This document shows, piece by piece, positions 49,366 to 58,367 of a DNA stretch of 64,000 nt. Each line of letters opens with the position of its first letter. Positions within the stretch are counted from its first letter, which is position 1. This DNA is from Caballeronia sp. M1242. Its GTDB lineage: Bacteria > Pseudomonadota > Gammaproteobacteria > Burkholderiales > Burkholderiaceae. The stretch covers positions 806,001 through 870,000 of the forward strand of contig NZ_CP071129.1 in assembly GCF_017220215.1 (NCBI RefSeq), given 5' to 3'. The translations under genes were made by a program, and so were the position numbers. The notes under the pieces are model-generated. The model was not told the DNA's origin, ran no database searches, and saw only the letters and a list, made by a program, of their open reading frames with translations.

Positions 49366-51804
49366 TCAACTGCCGCGCTCGTCGCTCAACGCGGTGTTCG
49401 ACGGCTCCTGGCCGAGCGTGCCGAGCCCGAGCGCGCCGCTGGCGAGCGCCCAGCCGCATACGCCGAAGCGGTCCAGAAGCGCCTGCACGCCGTCGGCGGG
49501 AACGGGCCGCGAGAACAGGAAGCCTTGCGCTTCCACCGGACCGAGCGCCGCGAGCCAGGTGATCTGTTCCTCGCGCTCGGTGCCTTCCACCACCACGGTC
49601 AGCCCGAGCGAGCGCGCGAGATTGATGATCGCGGACACCATCACGCAGACGCTGCGGTCCTCCGGAATCGCCTGAATGAACGAGCGGTCCACCTTGAGCG
49701 TATCGACCGAAAAGCGGTTCAGGTACGACAGCGACGAATAGCCGGTGCCGAAGTCGTCGAGCGCGATGCGCACGCCCAGACGCTTGAGCGCAACGATTTT
49801 TTCCTGCACCAGTTCCGGATACTCGACCATCACGGTCTCGGTGATTTCGAGTTCGAGCTTGGCCGGCGGAATGCCGGACGCTTCAATCGCGCGGGCGACG
49901 GTTTCGAGCAAGTCGCCGCGCCAGAATTGCACGGCGGAGATGTTGACGGCGAGCGACAGGCCCGTGTAGCCGGCCCTCTGCCACTGCGCGAGTTGCGCGC
50001 AGGCCGTGTGAATCACGAAATCGCCGACCGCGACGATCAGCCCGGTCGATTCCGCCACCGGAATGAACTCGTTCGCCGGAATGAGCCCGTGCTGCGGATG
50101 GTTCCATCGCACGAGCGCCTCGAATCCGGTAATGCAGCGGCGGGCCAGATCGATCTTCGGCTGATAGACGAGGAACAATTGGCGCTCGGCGAGCGCCACG
50201 CGCAGCTGCTGCTCCCACTTCATCAGATGGTCCGCGCGATGCGAGAGTTGCGGCGAGTAGAACTGATAGCAGTTCTTGCCCGCGTCCTTCGCGCTGTACA
50301 TCGCGAGGTCGGCCTTCTTCAGCAAGTCGATCTCGCTTTCGTTCGACACCGAATAGAGCGCAATGCCGATGCTCGCGTGCAGCACGAACGCGCTGCCGCG
50401 CACGTCGAAGGGCGTCGCGAACATGGTCACGATGTCGTTGGCGAGTCCGACCGCGCGCTTTTCGACTTCATCGCCCTTGACGATCACGACGAACTCGTCG
50501 CCGCCGATGCGCGCGAGCGTCCCGCCGTGGCCCACCGTTTCCGCGAGCCGCGACGCGGTCATTTGCAGCACGATATCGCCCGCGTTGTGGCCGAGCGTGT
50601 CGTTGACCGTCTTGAAGTTGTCGAGATCGATGAAGAGCAGCGCGAGCCGCCCGATGTTGTCCGTCTGCGCGACATCGGCCCGCAACGCGCGCAGCGTCGA
50701 ATAACGGTTGCGCAGTCCGGTGAGCAAGTCGTATTCGACGAGATGCGTCATCTCGCGCTCGCGTCCGAGCAGCTTGCCGATCAAGCCTGTCGCGACGGCG
50801 AAGAAGCCGAGCATCGCGAAGGAGATGAAGCTCGCCATCAGCAGATAGACATTGCGCGTGTGGTTGTAGTCGGCGAACTCCTCCCGCTCCGAAAGACCGA
50901 CGAGCACGCCGAGCGGATAGCCGTCGATATGCCGATAAGAGACGATGCGCTTCACATGGTCGATCGGATCGACATAAGTGCCCGATGCGTGTTCGGAAGT
51001 CGGATAGACGCCGCTCGCGCTGAACGCGGCGCGCGCGGAGCCTGACGCGCCACCCGTTTTGCGCGCGCCGCCTGTTGACGCCGCATTGCCGGCCGGATTC
51101 TCTCCGAGCGCGACGCTCGTGCTGCGCGCGAGCACCGAGCCGTTGTCCGACACCACGGCGATCACGCCTTCGCGCCCGATGGACGCGACGTTATAGAAGT
51201 CGCTCGTGAAGTACGTCGGGTCTTCCGAAACCACGACCACGCCCGCGAACGAGCCGTCGGGATGATTGAGCCGTCGCGTGATCTGGAGCGTCCAAAGGTT
51301 CGAGACGCGCCCGCGCACCGGGCGGCTGATGTAGAGCAAGTCGTCGTTCGCGTGCAGATGCACCTTGAAGTGCTCGCGGTCGGACAGGTCGATCGGCTTC
51401 GGATGCGAGTCGGACGTATTGGCGACCAGAATGCCGTCCTCGTCGATCAGCGAAACCTGCACGAGCGTGTCGCTCTGCACGACGCCTTTTTCGACCGTGG
51501 CGATCAGATTGAAGTGGTCGGGTGCTTTCTCGTATTCATATTTGACGAAGCGCGTGATCTGATCGACCTGATGAATCGCCTTGATCGTGTGCTGTTCGAG
51601 CGCGGACGAAAGAATCGCGGCGGAAGCCGTCGATTCGTGCGTGGTGGCGTCGCGTTCCACCGAAAGCCGCGCGAAGATGACCGCCCACAGCAGCACCAGC
51701 AGCAGGCTGCCGAGCACCGGAATCGCCAGCAGCGCGCGACGCCGCCGTGCCGACGGAGCGTTGACGCGCGAATCGCTCGCCGCGTGGGAGCGCGTACGCT
51801 TCAT
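49366..51804 (-). CDS. GGDEF-EAL protein with periplasmic Cache-type sensor
   Basis: An 812-residue c-di-GMP protein: first membrane helix (about 22-47), a periplasmic double-Cache-like region (about 50-300; LVNTSDSHPKPI-type strands), second membrane helix (around 325-350), a GGDEF domain (ARIGGDEFVVIVKG) and an EAL domain (GFEALVRWNHP, ELEITETVMVE, DDFGTGYSSLSYL). Both catalytic signatures are complete, so it may make and break c-di-GMP. The RxxD inhibitory site before GGDEF is absent (GHGG in that place). An ATG with a basic leader, 13 codons into the longest frame, was chosen. No partner gene is adjacent. Confidence 0.93.
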   Translation of the reverse strand: MKRTRSHAASDSRVNAPSARRRRALLAIPVLGSLLLVLLWAVIFARLSVERDATTHESTASAAILSSALEQHTIKAIHQVDQITRFVKYEYEKAPDHFNLIATVEKGVVQSDTLVQVSLIDEDGILVANTSDSHPKPIDLSDREHFKVHLHANDDLLYISRPVRGRVSNLWTLQITRRLNHPDGSFAGVVVVSEDPTYFTSDFYNVASIGREGVIAVVSDNGSVLARSTSVALGENPAGNAASTGGARKTGGASGSARAAFSASGVYPTSEHASGTYVDPIDHVKRIVSYRHIDGYPLGVLVGLSEREEFADYNHTRNVYLLMASFISFAMLGFFAVATGLIGKLLGREREMTHLVEYDLLTGLRNRYSTLRALRADVAQTDNIGRLALLFIDLDNFKTVNDTLGHNAGDIVLQMTASRLAETVGHGGTLARIGGDEFVVIVKGDEVEKRAVGLANDIVTMFATPFDVRGSAFVLHASIGIALYSVSNESEIDLLKKADLAMYSAKDAGKNCYQFYSPQLSHRADHLMKWEQQLRVALAERQLFLVYQPKIDLARRCITGFEALVRWNHPQHGLIPANEFIPVAESTGLIVAVGDFVIHTACAQLAQWQRAGYTGLSLAVNISAVQFWRGDLLETVARAIEASGIPPAKLELEITETVMVEYPELVQEKIVALKRLGVRIALDDFGTGYSSLSYLNRFSVDTLKVDRSFIQAIPEDRSVCVMVSAIINLARSLGLTVVVEGTEREEQITWLAALGPVEAQGFLFSRPVPADGVQALLDRFGVCGWALASGALGLGTLGQEPSNTALSDERGS

Positions 51805-52159
51805 GGAGTGTCCGGCGCGGCCCTGCCGCGAAGCGCGCGCCATGCGACGAAGCGCGCGTGGTGATAGTGGCGATGCATGTCTCGAGACGTTCGGCCAAAG
51901 CCGTTCAATATACCGCTAGACGCGCTTTGGCCGCCTGAAGGCAACCGTTTAACCGTTTGCGTGATGACGAAGCAGGCGTCGGCGCTTGCATTCTCGTTTG
52001 CGTTTGCGGCCTCGCCGCATGACGTGGCGCAGCGCAGGACCGGATTCCGCGCCTCTGTTCCGGCCCGCGAATGTTCGGATAGTACTGAAGCCGCAGCGAT
52101 TAAGAAAGCAAAAGCATGGCCGCTCGGGGTTTACGGCTAGCCGCGCGCAGGTCATTGTT
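51805..52159. other. 355-base gene-free region
   Basis: It must hold the promoter of the leftward GGDEF-EAL gene; the right end contains the 3' flank of the phzF-like gene. I see no hairpin terminator, repeat or open frame worth calling. Confidence 0.4.
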
Positions 52160-53050
52160 TCACAAGCGGATTGTCCCTTCGATGACTGTCACGCAGTCGC
52201 CACCGATCCACACCTGAGAGCCGTCCGCGCGGTCGTCGTAGATGACGGTCACGCGGCCGTCACGATCGAGCGCCGTGCCCTGGCGCACCGTATAGGCATC
52301 GCCCGGCCGCCTGCCTTGACGCGTCAGCAACATGGCGAGCGCGGCGTTGGCGCTGCCCGTCACCGGATCTTCGACGTTCTCCGCGCCGAGCAAGAGCGCG
52401 CGCAACTCGAAGGTCGCCGGCACGCCGTTCTCATGCGGGCCATAAACCACGAGCCCGTGCGTGCCGACTTCGCCGACGAGCGCCGTCAGCGCCTGCCGTG
52501 CTTCGCCGCGAAGCGACATCGCGAGGGATTGTTGCGCGTCGCGCAGACGCACGATGAGCCACGGCGCGCCGTTGTCGACGGCGCACGGCGGCGCGCTGAA
52601 GTCGATCTCGACGGGCGCGAGCGCGGCGGCGAGACGCTCTCGCTGCGAATCATTCAGCTCGACGATGCGCGCGGGCGGCGCGGCGAACGCCCAGCATCCG
52701 TCATCGCGCTCGCGCAGCGTCACCAGCCCGACGCCGCATTCCTGCACGAGCGCTCCCGGTTCTTTCGGCACGTAGCCGCTCGAACGCAGCGCGTGCGCGG
52801 TGCCGAGCGTCGGATGGCCGGCAAACGGAAGCTCGGTCGCCGTCGTGAAGATGCGCACGCGATAATCGGCGCGCGGATCGGTCGGCCGCAGGAGGAACGC
52901 GGTTTCCGAGAGATTAGTCCAGCGCGCGATGGCCTGCATGCGCTCGGTGGAAAGATCGTCGGCGTCGAAGACCACCGCGAGCGGGTTGCCTTTGAACGCG
53001 ACGGACGTGAAGACATCGACCTGACTGAAGCGGACGGTGCGGGCGGACAT
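52160..53050 (-). CDS. PhzF family isomerase-like protein
   Basis: A 296-residue PhzF/diaminopimelate-epimerase-like protein with a two-lobed fold. The start VDVFTSVAFKGNPLAVVFDA and the catalytic segment TNLSETAFL (with Glu) match the family, as do GHPTLGTAHAL and DPVTGSANAALAMLL. PhzF acts in phenazine making, but most homologues such as this one are single and of unknown substrate. It stands downstream of RidA, aminotransferase and EamA genes on the same strand; the RidA transcript ends before it, so it has its own start. Confidence 0.9.
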   Translation of the reverse strand: MSARTVRFSQVDVFTSVAFKGNPLAVVFDADDLSTERMQAIARWTNLSETAFLLRPTDPRADYRVRIFTTATELPFAGHPTLGTAHALRSSGYVPKEPGALVQECGVGLVTLRERDDGCWAFAAPPARIVELNDSQRERLAAALAPVEIDFSAPPCAVDNGAPWLIVRLRDAQQSLAMSLRGEARQALTALVGEVGTHGLVVYGPHENGVPATFELRALLLGAENVEDPVTGSANAALAMLLTRQGRRPGDAYTVRQGTALDRDGRVTVIYDDRADGSQVWIGGDCVTVIEGTIRL

Positions 53051-53076
53051 GGTTTGAAATTGGAAGGGTGATAAAA

Positions 53077-53105
53077 AAACCCGGCGCGCTCACGCGGCCG
53101 GGTTT
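53077..53105 (-). terminator. Intrinsic terminator after the RidA gene
   Basis: On the minus strand AAACCCGGC / GCCGGGTTT with an 11-base loop and a following run of T. Confidence 0.88.
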
Positions 53106-53131
53106 GCGGGGCTGCGCAAGAACCGTCGCGA

Positions 53132-53593
53132 TCAGCCGACTTCGGCGATCAGCTCGATCTCGACGCACGCGCCGAGCGGAATCTGCGCGACGCCGAACGC
53201 CGAGCGCGCGTGCTTGCCGGCCTCGCCGAACACGTCCGCGATCAGTTCCGACGCGCCGTTCGTCACGATGTGCTGCTCGGTGAAATCGAAGGTCGAGTTC
53301 ACGAGGCTCATCACCTTGACGATGCGCTTCACGCGGGACAGATCGCCCGTGTGCGCGTGCAGCGTCGCGATCAGGTCGATGGCGACATTGCGCGCGGCGG
53401 CCTTGCCTTCTTCGGTCGTGAGCGTGTCGCCGAGCTTGCCGACGTACGGCTTGCCGTCCTTCTTCGCGATATGGCCCGACAGATAGACGGTGTTGCCGCT
53501 TTGCGCGCTCATCACGTAAGCGGCGGCCGGCGCGCCCGCGCTGGGCAGGTCGATGCCGAGTTCCTTCAGCTTGTCGTACACGTTGGATGCCAT
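53132..53593 (-). CDS. RidA family protein (enamine/imine deaminase)
   Basis: A 153-residue protein of the YjgF/RidA family in its longer version, starting ASNVYDKLKELGIDLPSAGAP. The conserved GNTVYLSGHIAKKDGKP, RNVAIDLIATLHAHTGDLSRV and ARSAFGVAQIPLGACVEIELIAEVG are there; the Arg that binds the substrate carboxylate in RidA is replaced in this subgroup by sequence that differs (GVAQIPLGACVEIE). Family members deaminate 2-aminoacrylate and other imines formed by PLP enzymes. The next gene upstream is such an enzyme, 49 bases away, supporting a joint role. Confidence 0.92.
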   Translation of the reverse strand: MASNVYDKLKELGIDLPSAGAPAAAYVMSAQSGNTVYLSGHIAKKDGKPYVGKLGDTLTTEEGKAAARNVAIDLIATLHAHTGDLSRVKRIVKVMSLVNSTFDFTEQHIVTNGASELIADVFGEAGKHARSAFGVAQIPLGACVEIELIAEVG

Positions 53594-53642
53594 CGTTGCT
53601 CCTGTTCAAGAGTGAAGGGCGCCCGTGCGCCCGTGAATCCCG

Positions 53643-54839
53643 TCAGATGCTCGCGCGAATCAGCGCGCCCAGCTTCGCGACGCCTTCGTCGATCGTCGCG
53701 GGCGGGACCGTGACGAACGAGAGGCGCATCGTATTGTGTTCGGCCTGATTCGCGAAGAACGGACCGCCCGGCACGAAGGCCACGTTCTGCGCGATGGACT
53801 GCTCCAGCAGCTTCATCGAATCGATGTGCTTCGGCAGCTTCACCCACACGAACATGCCGCCTTCCGGCCGGTTCCATTCGACTCCCGCCGGCATGTGGCG
53901 TTCCAGCGCGGCGAGCATGGCGGCGCACTGGTCGCGATACAGCGCGCGGATGGTCGGCACGTGCGTATCCAGAAAGCCGTCCTTGACGACTTCGTACACG
54001 ATGCGCTGCGTGAGGCTCGGCGTGTGCAGGTCGGTGGCCTGCTTCGACTGCACGAGCTTGAAGTGCAGTTCCTCGGGCGCGATGATGTAGCCCACGCGCA
54101 GGCCCGGCGCGAGCACCTTCGAGAACGAGCCGAGATGCACGATGTGGTCCGGCGCCATCGAGAGCAGCGTCGGCAGCGGCGCGCCGGCGTAGTCGAGCGC
54201 GCCGTACGGATCGTCTTCGATCACGGGAAACGCCGCCTTCTGCGCGAACGCGGCGAGCGCGTGGCGGCGTGCGAGCGGCAGGCGGCGGCCGGTCGGGTTC
54301 TGGAAGTTCGGCTGTGCGTACAAGAGCCGCGCATTTGCGACGAGCGCGGCATCGAGACCTTCGGGGATCAGGCCCGATTCGTCCGTCGGCACCTGCACGT
54401 AGTTCGGCTCGAAGAGCGAGAACGATTGCAGCGCGCCGAGATACGTCGGCGTTTCGACGAGGACGCGGCTGCCCGGATCGATCAGCACCTTGCCGAGCAG
54501 GTCGAGCGCCTGCTGCGAGCCGGTCGTGATGAGCACCTGCGTCGGGCGGATGGTCACGCCGTTCACCGAATAGCGCGCGGCCACCCATTCGCGCAGCGGC
54601 ATGAAGCCTTCGGTCGCGCTGTACTGCAACGCCGCCGACGGCTGATCGCGCAGGATGCGCTCCGACGCTTCGCGCATTTGCTCGACCGGAAACGTGGCCG
54701 GCGAGGGCAGTCCGCCCGCGAAGGAAATGACTTCGGGCCGCTCCGTCACCTTCAGAATTTCGCGAATCGCCGAACTGGTGAGCTTGCGGGCGCGTTCGGA
54801 GAGTTGCCACGGCGTGGCGCGGAGGTCGGCTTGATTCAT
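53643..54839 (-). CDS. PLP-dependent aminotransferase (LysN/KYAT-like, fold type I)
   Basis: A 398-residue fold type I aminotransferase. Family hallmarks: VISFAGGLPSPATFP, QYSATEGFMPLREWVA, ITTGSQQALDLLGKVLIDPG, YAQPNFQNPTG, VIEDDPYGALDY and the PLP-lysine GSFSKVLAPGLRVGY. The closest well-known members are 2-aminoadipate aminotransferase (LysN) and kynurenine/GAB-like transaminases. It lacks the HTH of MocR. It lies upstream of a RidA gene and downstream of an EamA exporter, so the genes may handle one amino acid; the compound is unknown. Confidence 0.9.
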   Translation of the reverse strand: MNQADLRATPWQLSERARKLTSSAIREILKVTERPEVISFAGGLPSPATFPVEQMREASERILRDQPSAALQYSATEGFMPLREWVAARYSVNGVTIRPTQVLITTGSQQALDLLGKVLIDPGSRVLVETPTYLGALQSFSLFEPNYVQVPTDESGLIPEGLDAALVANARLLYAQPNFQNPTGRRLPLARRHALAAFAQKAAFPVIEDDPYGALDYAGAPLPTLLSMAPDHIVHLGSFSKVLAPGLRVGYIIAPEELHFKLVQSKQATDLHTPSLTQRIVYEVVKDGFLDTHVPTIRALYRDQCAAMLAALERHMPAGVEWNRPEGGMFVWVKLPKHIDSMKLLEQSIAQNVAFVPGGPFFANQAEHNTMRLSFVTVPPATIDEGVAKLGALIRASI

Positions 54840-54924
54840 GAAGTGTCTCGGTTGTCTCTGGTTTCGGTTGTTGCGTTCGCGTGAGCAAGGAAGACGCGCA
54901 AACTGCGATTATCGCCCGCGTGGG

Positions 54925-55878
54925 TTATTTTGCGTGGCCGGGATGCGCGGCCACGGGCGCCGGGCTCTTACTGACGCTGCTAACTGCAGCCGGCGCGGCG
55001 CGCACCGCGGTCTTGCGGCCGATCACCACGGTGACGATCACCGCGGCCGCATAGAGCCACGTCGATGCGCTCACGTGCTCGCCGAAGAAGAGCGCGGAGA
55101 ACGCCATCGTGAAGAAGATCTGCAGCAGTTGCACCTGTCCGACGCGCGCGATGCCGCCCATCGCGAGTCCGGCGTACCAGGCGAAGAAGCCGATGAACTG
55201 CGAAAAGAGCGTGACGTAGCCGAACGCGAGCCACGTGCGCAACGCGAGCGGCTCCGGGTGCGCGGCGTGATGCGCCCACGCGAGCCAGCCCACCGGTAGC
55301 AGCAGGAACGGCGCGGACAGCACGAGCGCCCAGCAGATGACCTGCCAGCCGCCCATCTGACGCGCGAGCCGCGCGCCTTCCGCGTAACCGAGCGCGCCGA
55401 TGCCGACCGCGACGAGCATCAGAAGGTCGCCCGCCTGCAGGCCGCCGCCGCCCGCCTGCAACGCGAACGCAACGACGATCGCGCTGCCCGCCACGGCGCT
55501 CGCCCAGAACGCCTTCGACGGCCGTTCGTGCGACAACCACGCCGCGTAGATGGCGACGCACAGCGGCTGCAAGCCGTTGACCACCGCGCCGTGCGACGCG
55601 GGCACGGTTTTCATCGCCCAGGCGGAAAACACCGGGAACGCGATGATCACGCCCAGCGATACGACCGCGAGGCTCTTCACCTGCGGCCAGGTCGGGCGTT
55701 TCTCGCGCCGCCAGGCGAGCAGCAGCGCCGCCGGAATCGCCGCGACGAGCGCGCGCCCGAGGCCGTTCAGAAGCGGATGCACTTCCTGCACCACGATGCG
55801 CGTCATCGGCAGCGTCAGGCTGAAGATGACGACGCCGATCAGGCCGAGCAGCATGCCTTCGGTTTCGCGGGTTCTCAT
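54925..55878 (-). CDS. EamA/DMT family exporter
   Basis: A 317-residue inner-membrane protein with ten helices in two EamA halves (LLGLIGVVIFSLTLPMTRIVV..., AVSHGAVVNGLQPLCVAIYAAW, GLAMGGIARVGQVQLLQIFFTMAFSALFFGEHVSASTWL). Members export amino acids and other metabolites. AGGAGACGCC precedes the ATG. It stands 26 bases after the VOC gene's stop on the same strand, so it may be co-transcribed with it. Amino-acid export fits the aminotransferase and RidA neighbours. Confidence 0.9.
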   Translation of the reverse strand: MRTRETEGMLLGLIGVVIFSLTLPMTRIVVQEVHPLLNGLGRALVAAIPAALLLAWRREKRPTWPQVKSLAVVSLGVIIAFPVFSAWAMKTVPASHGAVVNGLQPLCVAIYAAWLSHERPSKAFWASAVAGSAIVVAFALQAGGGGLQAGDLLMLVAVGIGALGYAEGARLARQMGGWQVICWALVLSAPFLLLPVGWLAWAHHAAHPEPLALRTWLAFGYVTLFSQFIGFFAWYAGLAMGGIARVGQVQLLQIFFTMAFSALFFGEHVSASTWLYAAAVIVTVVIGRKTAVRAAPAAVSSVSKSPAPVAAHPGHAK

Positions 55879-55903
55879 CGTGGGGCGTCTCCTTTCTTAT
55901 GCT

Positions 55904-56731
55904 TCATTCAGGTATTTCGGGTGAAAGCGGGAGTTCCGGCTGCGGCGCGTCTTCGTCCGCCTTGCGGGCCTTCGCGCGGCGGCGTTTGTTCGACGCCTGC
56001 TGCGCTTCTTCCTGCGCGCGCCGGGCCGCATCCGACGATTCGGCGGTTTCGCCAAGCGTCACGACGGAGCCGTCCGGCAACTCGAATTCCGCGACGAGCG
56101 CGGGCGCGCCCGCCGTCGCTTCGACGCGCATCAGATGCGCCGCGTCGAGCCACGCAAGCTGCTCCGCGACTGCCTCCGCGTTCGGGTGATAGCCCGTCAG
56201 CGAGCGCAGCAGGATGCCGGTCTCCGGCAGCGCGCCGCTCGGATGGCGCGGCGTGTCCCACTGAATCAGCGAGGGCAGCACGCCGTCGCCGGCGCCTTGC
56301 CACGCGGGGAACGCGCCGTCGTCGGGAACGGTGAGGCCCCACGTATTGCCGCCGCGCGACATCGCGACGACCGGCGCAATGCGTTGCGGATACTGCTCGC
56401 GCCAACGCGCGAGCGACTTCGGACGCTCGACGCACGCGACCCAGTGCACGAGCTGCGGACCGTCGGCGAGGCGCGCCTGCATGGCGGGATCGTCGAGCGC
56501 GAAGAGACGCGCGCGCGGCGCCTCGCGCGGCGGCGCCGCCGGATCGATGGCGATCACTTCGAGATACGCGCCGCCCCACAGATTCAGCAGCCGGTTGTGC
56601 GTGCGCATCTGCGCGTGCGCGCCGCCCGGCGCGGTTTCCACGCCGAACTTCGCGGCGACGAACCGCGCGCCTTCTTCGAGCGTGCGCGCGGCGATCACGA
56701 GATGGTCGAGTTTCAGCGGATGAGCGGTCAT
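55904..56731 (-). CDS. VOC/glyoxalase-like protein with a basic C-terminal tail
   Basis: A 275-residue protein. The N-terminal half has a glyoxalase-like start (PLKLDHLVIAARTLEEGARFVAAKFGVETAPGG), a His in the first strand and NRLLNLWGGAYLEVIAID, as in the glyoxalase-like DUF1338/Glo_EDI group. The middle (WVACVERPKSLARWREQYP) is specific to a less characterised VOC family. The tail has a Lys/Arg-rich patch (NKRRRAKARKADEDAP) likely to be disordered. Function unknown. It is divergent from the MocR gene, so it is a candidate target. ATG chosen where the VOC start begins, 187 bases from the MocR start. Confidence 0.85.
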   Translation of the reverse strand: MTAHPLKLDHLVIAARTLEEGARFVAAKFGVETAPGGAHAQMRTHNRLLNLWGGAYLEVIAIDPAAPPREAPRARLFALDDPAMQARLADGPQLVHWVACVERPKSLARWREQYPQRIAPVVAMSRGGNTWGLTVPDDGAFPAWQGAGDGVLPSLIQWDTPRHPSGALPETGILLRSLTGYHPNAEAVAEQLAWLDAAHLMRVEATAGAPALVAEFELPDGSVVTLGETAESSDAARRAQEEAQQASNKRRRAKARKADEDAPQPELPLSPEIPE

Positions 56732-56846
56732 GGCTGGCGTGAGGCGGTAATCGGGGGGCCGATAGCATAACCGGTGATTCTGGCCTGTCGGGCGTCCGTA
56801 CCGGTCGCCGGAAAGGAAAATGTAGCGGCAATCACCAGAACAGTAA

Positions 56847-56877
56847 CGGTACAATCGGCCTGATCCCACTCGGTACA
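56847..56877. promoter_or_regulatory. Direct repeat, candidate MocR operator
   Basis: CGGTACA occurs at 56847-56853 and again at 56871-56877, 24 bases apart, in the gap between the VOC gene and the MocR gene; an inverted GTACCGG stands at about 56806-56812. MocR proteins often bind direct repeats upstream of their own genes. The first repeat also includes a TACAAT -10-like box. Confidence 0.5.
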
Positions 56878-56918
56878 GTTTTCGCCCCTCCTGTGCCGAT
56901 ACGTCCGCCGAGGTCCGC

Positions 56919-58367
56919 ATGTCCGTTCCGCTCGACCAGATTCCCGCCCCGCACGACGCCCAGCAACTCACGCTCGTCGACCAGCTCGTGCAGTGGGGCC
57001 GACGCCGCATCGACGAGCGCGTGTTCCGGCCCGGCATGCGCATGCCGTCCATCCGCAAGCTGGCGATCGACAAGGGCGTCTCGCGTTTCACCGTGGTGGA
57101 GGCGTACGAGCGGCTCGTCGCGCACGGCTATCTGGATTCCCGGCGCGGCTCGGGCTTCTATGTGCGCGATCGCGTCACACCGTCTGCGCCGGGCGCGCTT
57201 GCCGCGTCGCAACGCGAGCCGGTGCAGAGCACCATCGACGTCGTCTGGCTCTTGCGCAACATGCTGCACACGGCGAGTCCCGAGAAGGGGCCCGGCCTGG
57301 GCTACCTGCCTTCGCGCTGGCTCGACGGCGAACTGATCACCAACGCGCTGCGCTCCATGAGCCGTCTCGCCGGCGCGCAAATGCTCGGCCTCGGCACGCC
57401 GCAGGGCTTTCTGCCGCTGCGCCAGCAGTTGCAGACGCGCCTCGCGGAACTGGAAATCGGCGCATCCGAGCAGCAGATCGTGCTGACATCGGGCATCACG
57501 CAGGCCATCGACCTGATCGCGCGCATCTACGTCAAGCCGGGCGATGCGGTGATCGTCGGCGATCCCGCGTGGTTCCAGATGTTCGGCCGCTTCGCGTCGC
57601 AAGGCGCGCGGCTCGTCGGCATGCCGTACACGCCAGAAGGTCCCGATCTGAACGCGCTTGAGACGCTCGTCGCGACGTGGCGGCCGAAGATGCTCATCGT
57701 CAATTCGGTGCTGCACAATCCGACCGGCACGTCGCTGACGGCCGCGCAGGCGTTCCGCATTCTTCAGCTCGCGCAGGAATACGACTTCATCGTCGTCGAG
57801 GACGATGTCTACGGCGACCTTTGCCCGACGGGCTTCACCGCCACGCGCCTCGCATCGCTCGATCAGTTGAAGCGCGTGATCTTTCTCGGCAGCTTCTCGA
57901 AGACGCTCGCCGCGAATCTGCGCGTGGGCTACGTCGCGGCGTCGGTGGACGTGGCCAACGCGCTCGCCGACCAGAAGATGCTCGTCGGCATGACGAGCCC
58001 GGAGCTGAACGAACGCGTCGTCTACAAGGTGCTGACCGAGGGCCACTACCGGCGGCACGTCGAGCGGCTGCGCGCGCGGCTCGATACCGTGCGCGACAAG
58101 ACCGCGCGCATGCTGGAAAGCACCGGCCTGCGGCTCTTCACGACGCCCGAGGCGGGCATGTTCCTGTGGGCGGACGCGGGCGTCGATTCCGATGGTCTGG
58201 CGGCGGCGGGTCACGAAGCCGGCTTTCTGATGACGCCCGGCAGCCTCTTCTCGCCGCAGCAATCGCCGACCACATGGATGCGCTTCAACGTCGCCAATTG
58301 CGGCGATCCGGCGCTGCCCGCGCTGATCGCGGGCCATCTGGAGAAGGTTGCGCGGCGCTCGGTCTAG
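56919..58367 (+). CDS. MocR family regulator (GntR HTH plus aminotransferase domain)
   Basis: A 482-residue MocR/PdxR-type regulator. A GntR winged HTH (about 20-85: LVDQLVQWGRRRIDERVFRPGMRMPSIRKLAIDKGVSRFTVVEAYERLVAHGYLDSRRGSGFYV) is joined by a linker to an aminotransferase-like domain with the PLP Lys in FLGSFSKTLAANLRVGYV and the NPTG loop (VLHNPTGTSL). It probably senses PLP or an amino acid adduct and controls adjacent genes; the VOC, EamA and aminotransferase genes transcribed the other way are the obvious candidates. Its stop overlaps the stop of the next, convergent gene by four bases. Confidence 0.92.
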   Translation: MSVPLDQIPAPHDAQQLTLVDQLVQWGRRRIDERVFRPGMRMPSIRKLAIDKGVSRFTVVEAYERLVAHGYLDSRRGSGFYVRDRVTPSAPGALAASQREPVQSTIDVVWLLRNMLHTASPEKGPGLGYLPSRWLDGELITNALRSMSRLAGAQMLGLGTPQGFLPLRQQLQTRLAELEIGASEQQIVLTSGITQAIDLIARIYVKPGDAVIVGDPAWFQMFGRFASQGARLVGMPYTPEGPDLNALETLVATWRPKMLIVNSVLHNPTGTSLTAAQAFRILQLAQEYDFIVVEDDVYGDLCPTGFTATRLASLDQLKRVIFLGSFSKTLAANLRVGYVAASVDVANALADQKMLVGMTSPELNERVVYKVLTEGHYRRHVERLRARLDTVRDKTARMLESTGLRLFTTPEAGMFLWADAGVDSDGLAAAGHEAGFLMTPGSLFSPQQSPTTWMRFNVANCGDPALPALIAGHLEKVARRSV

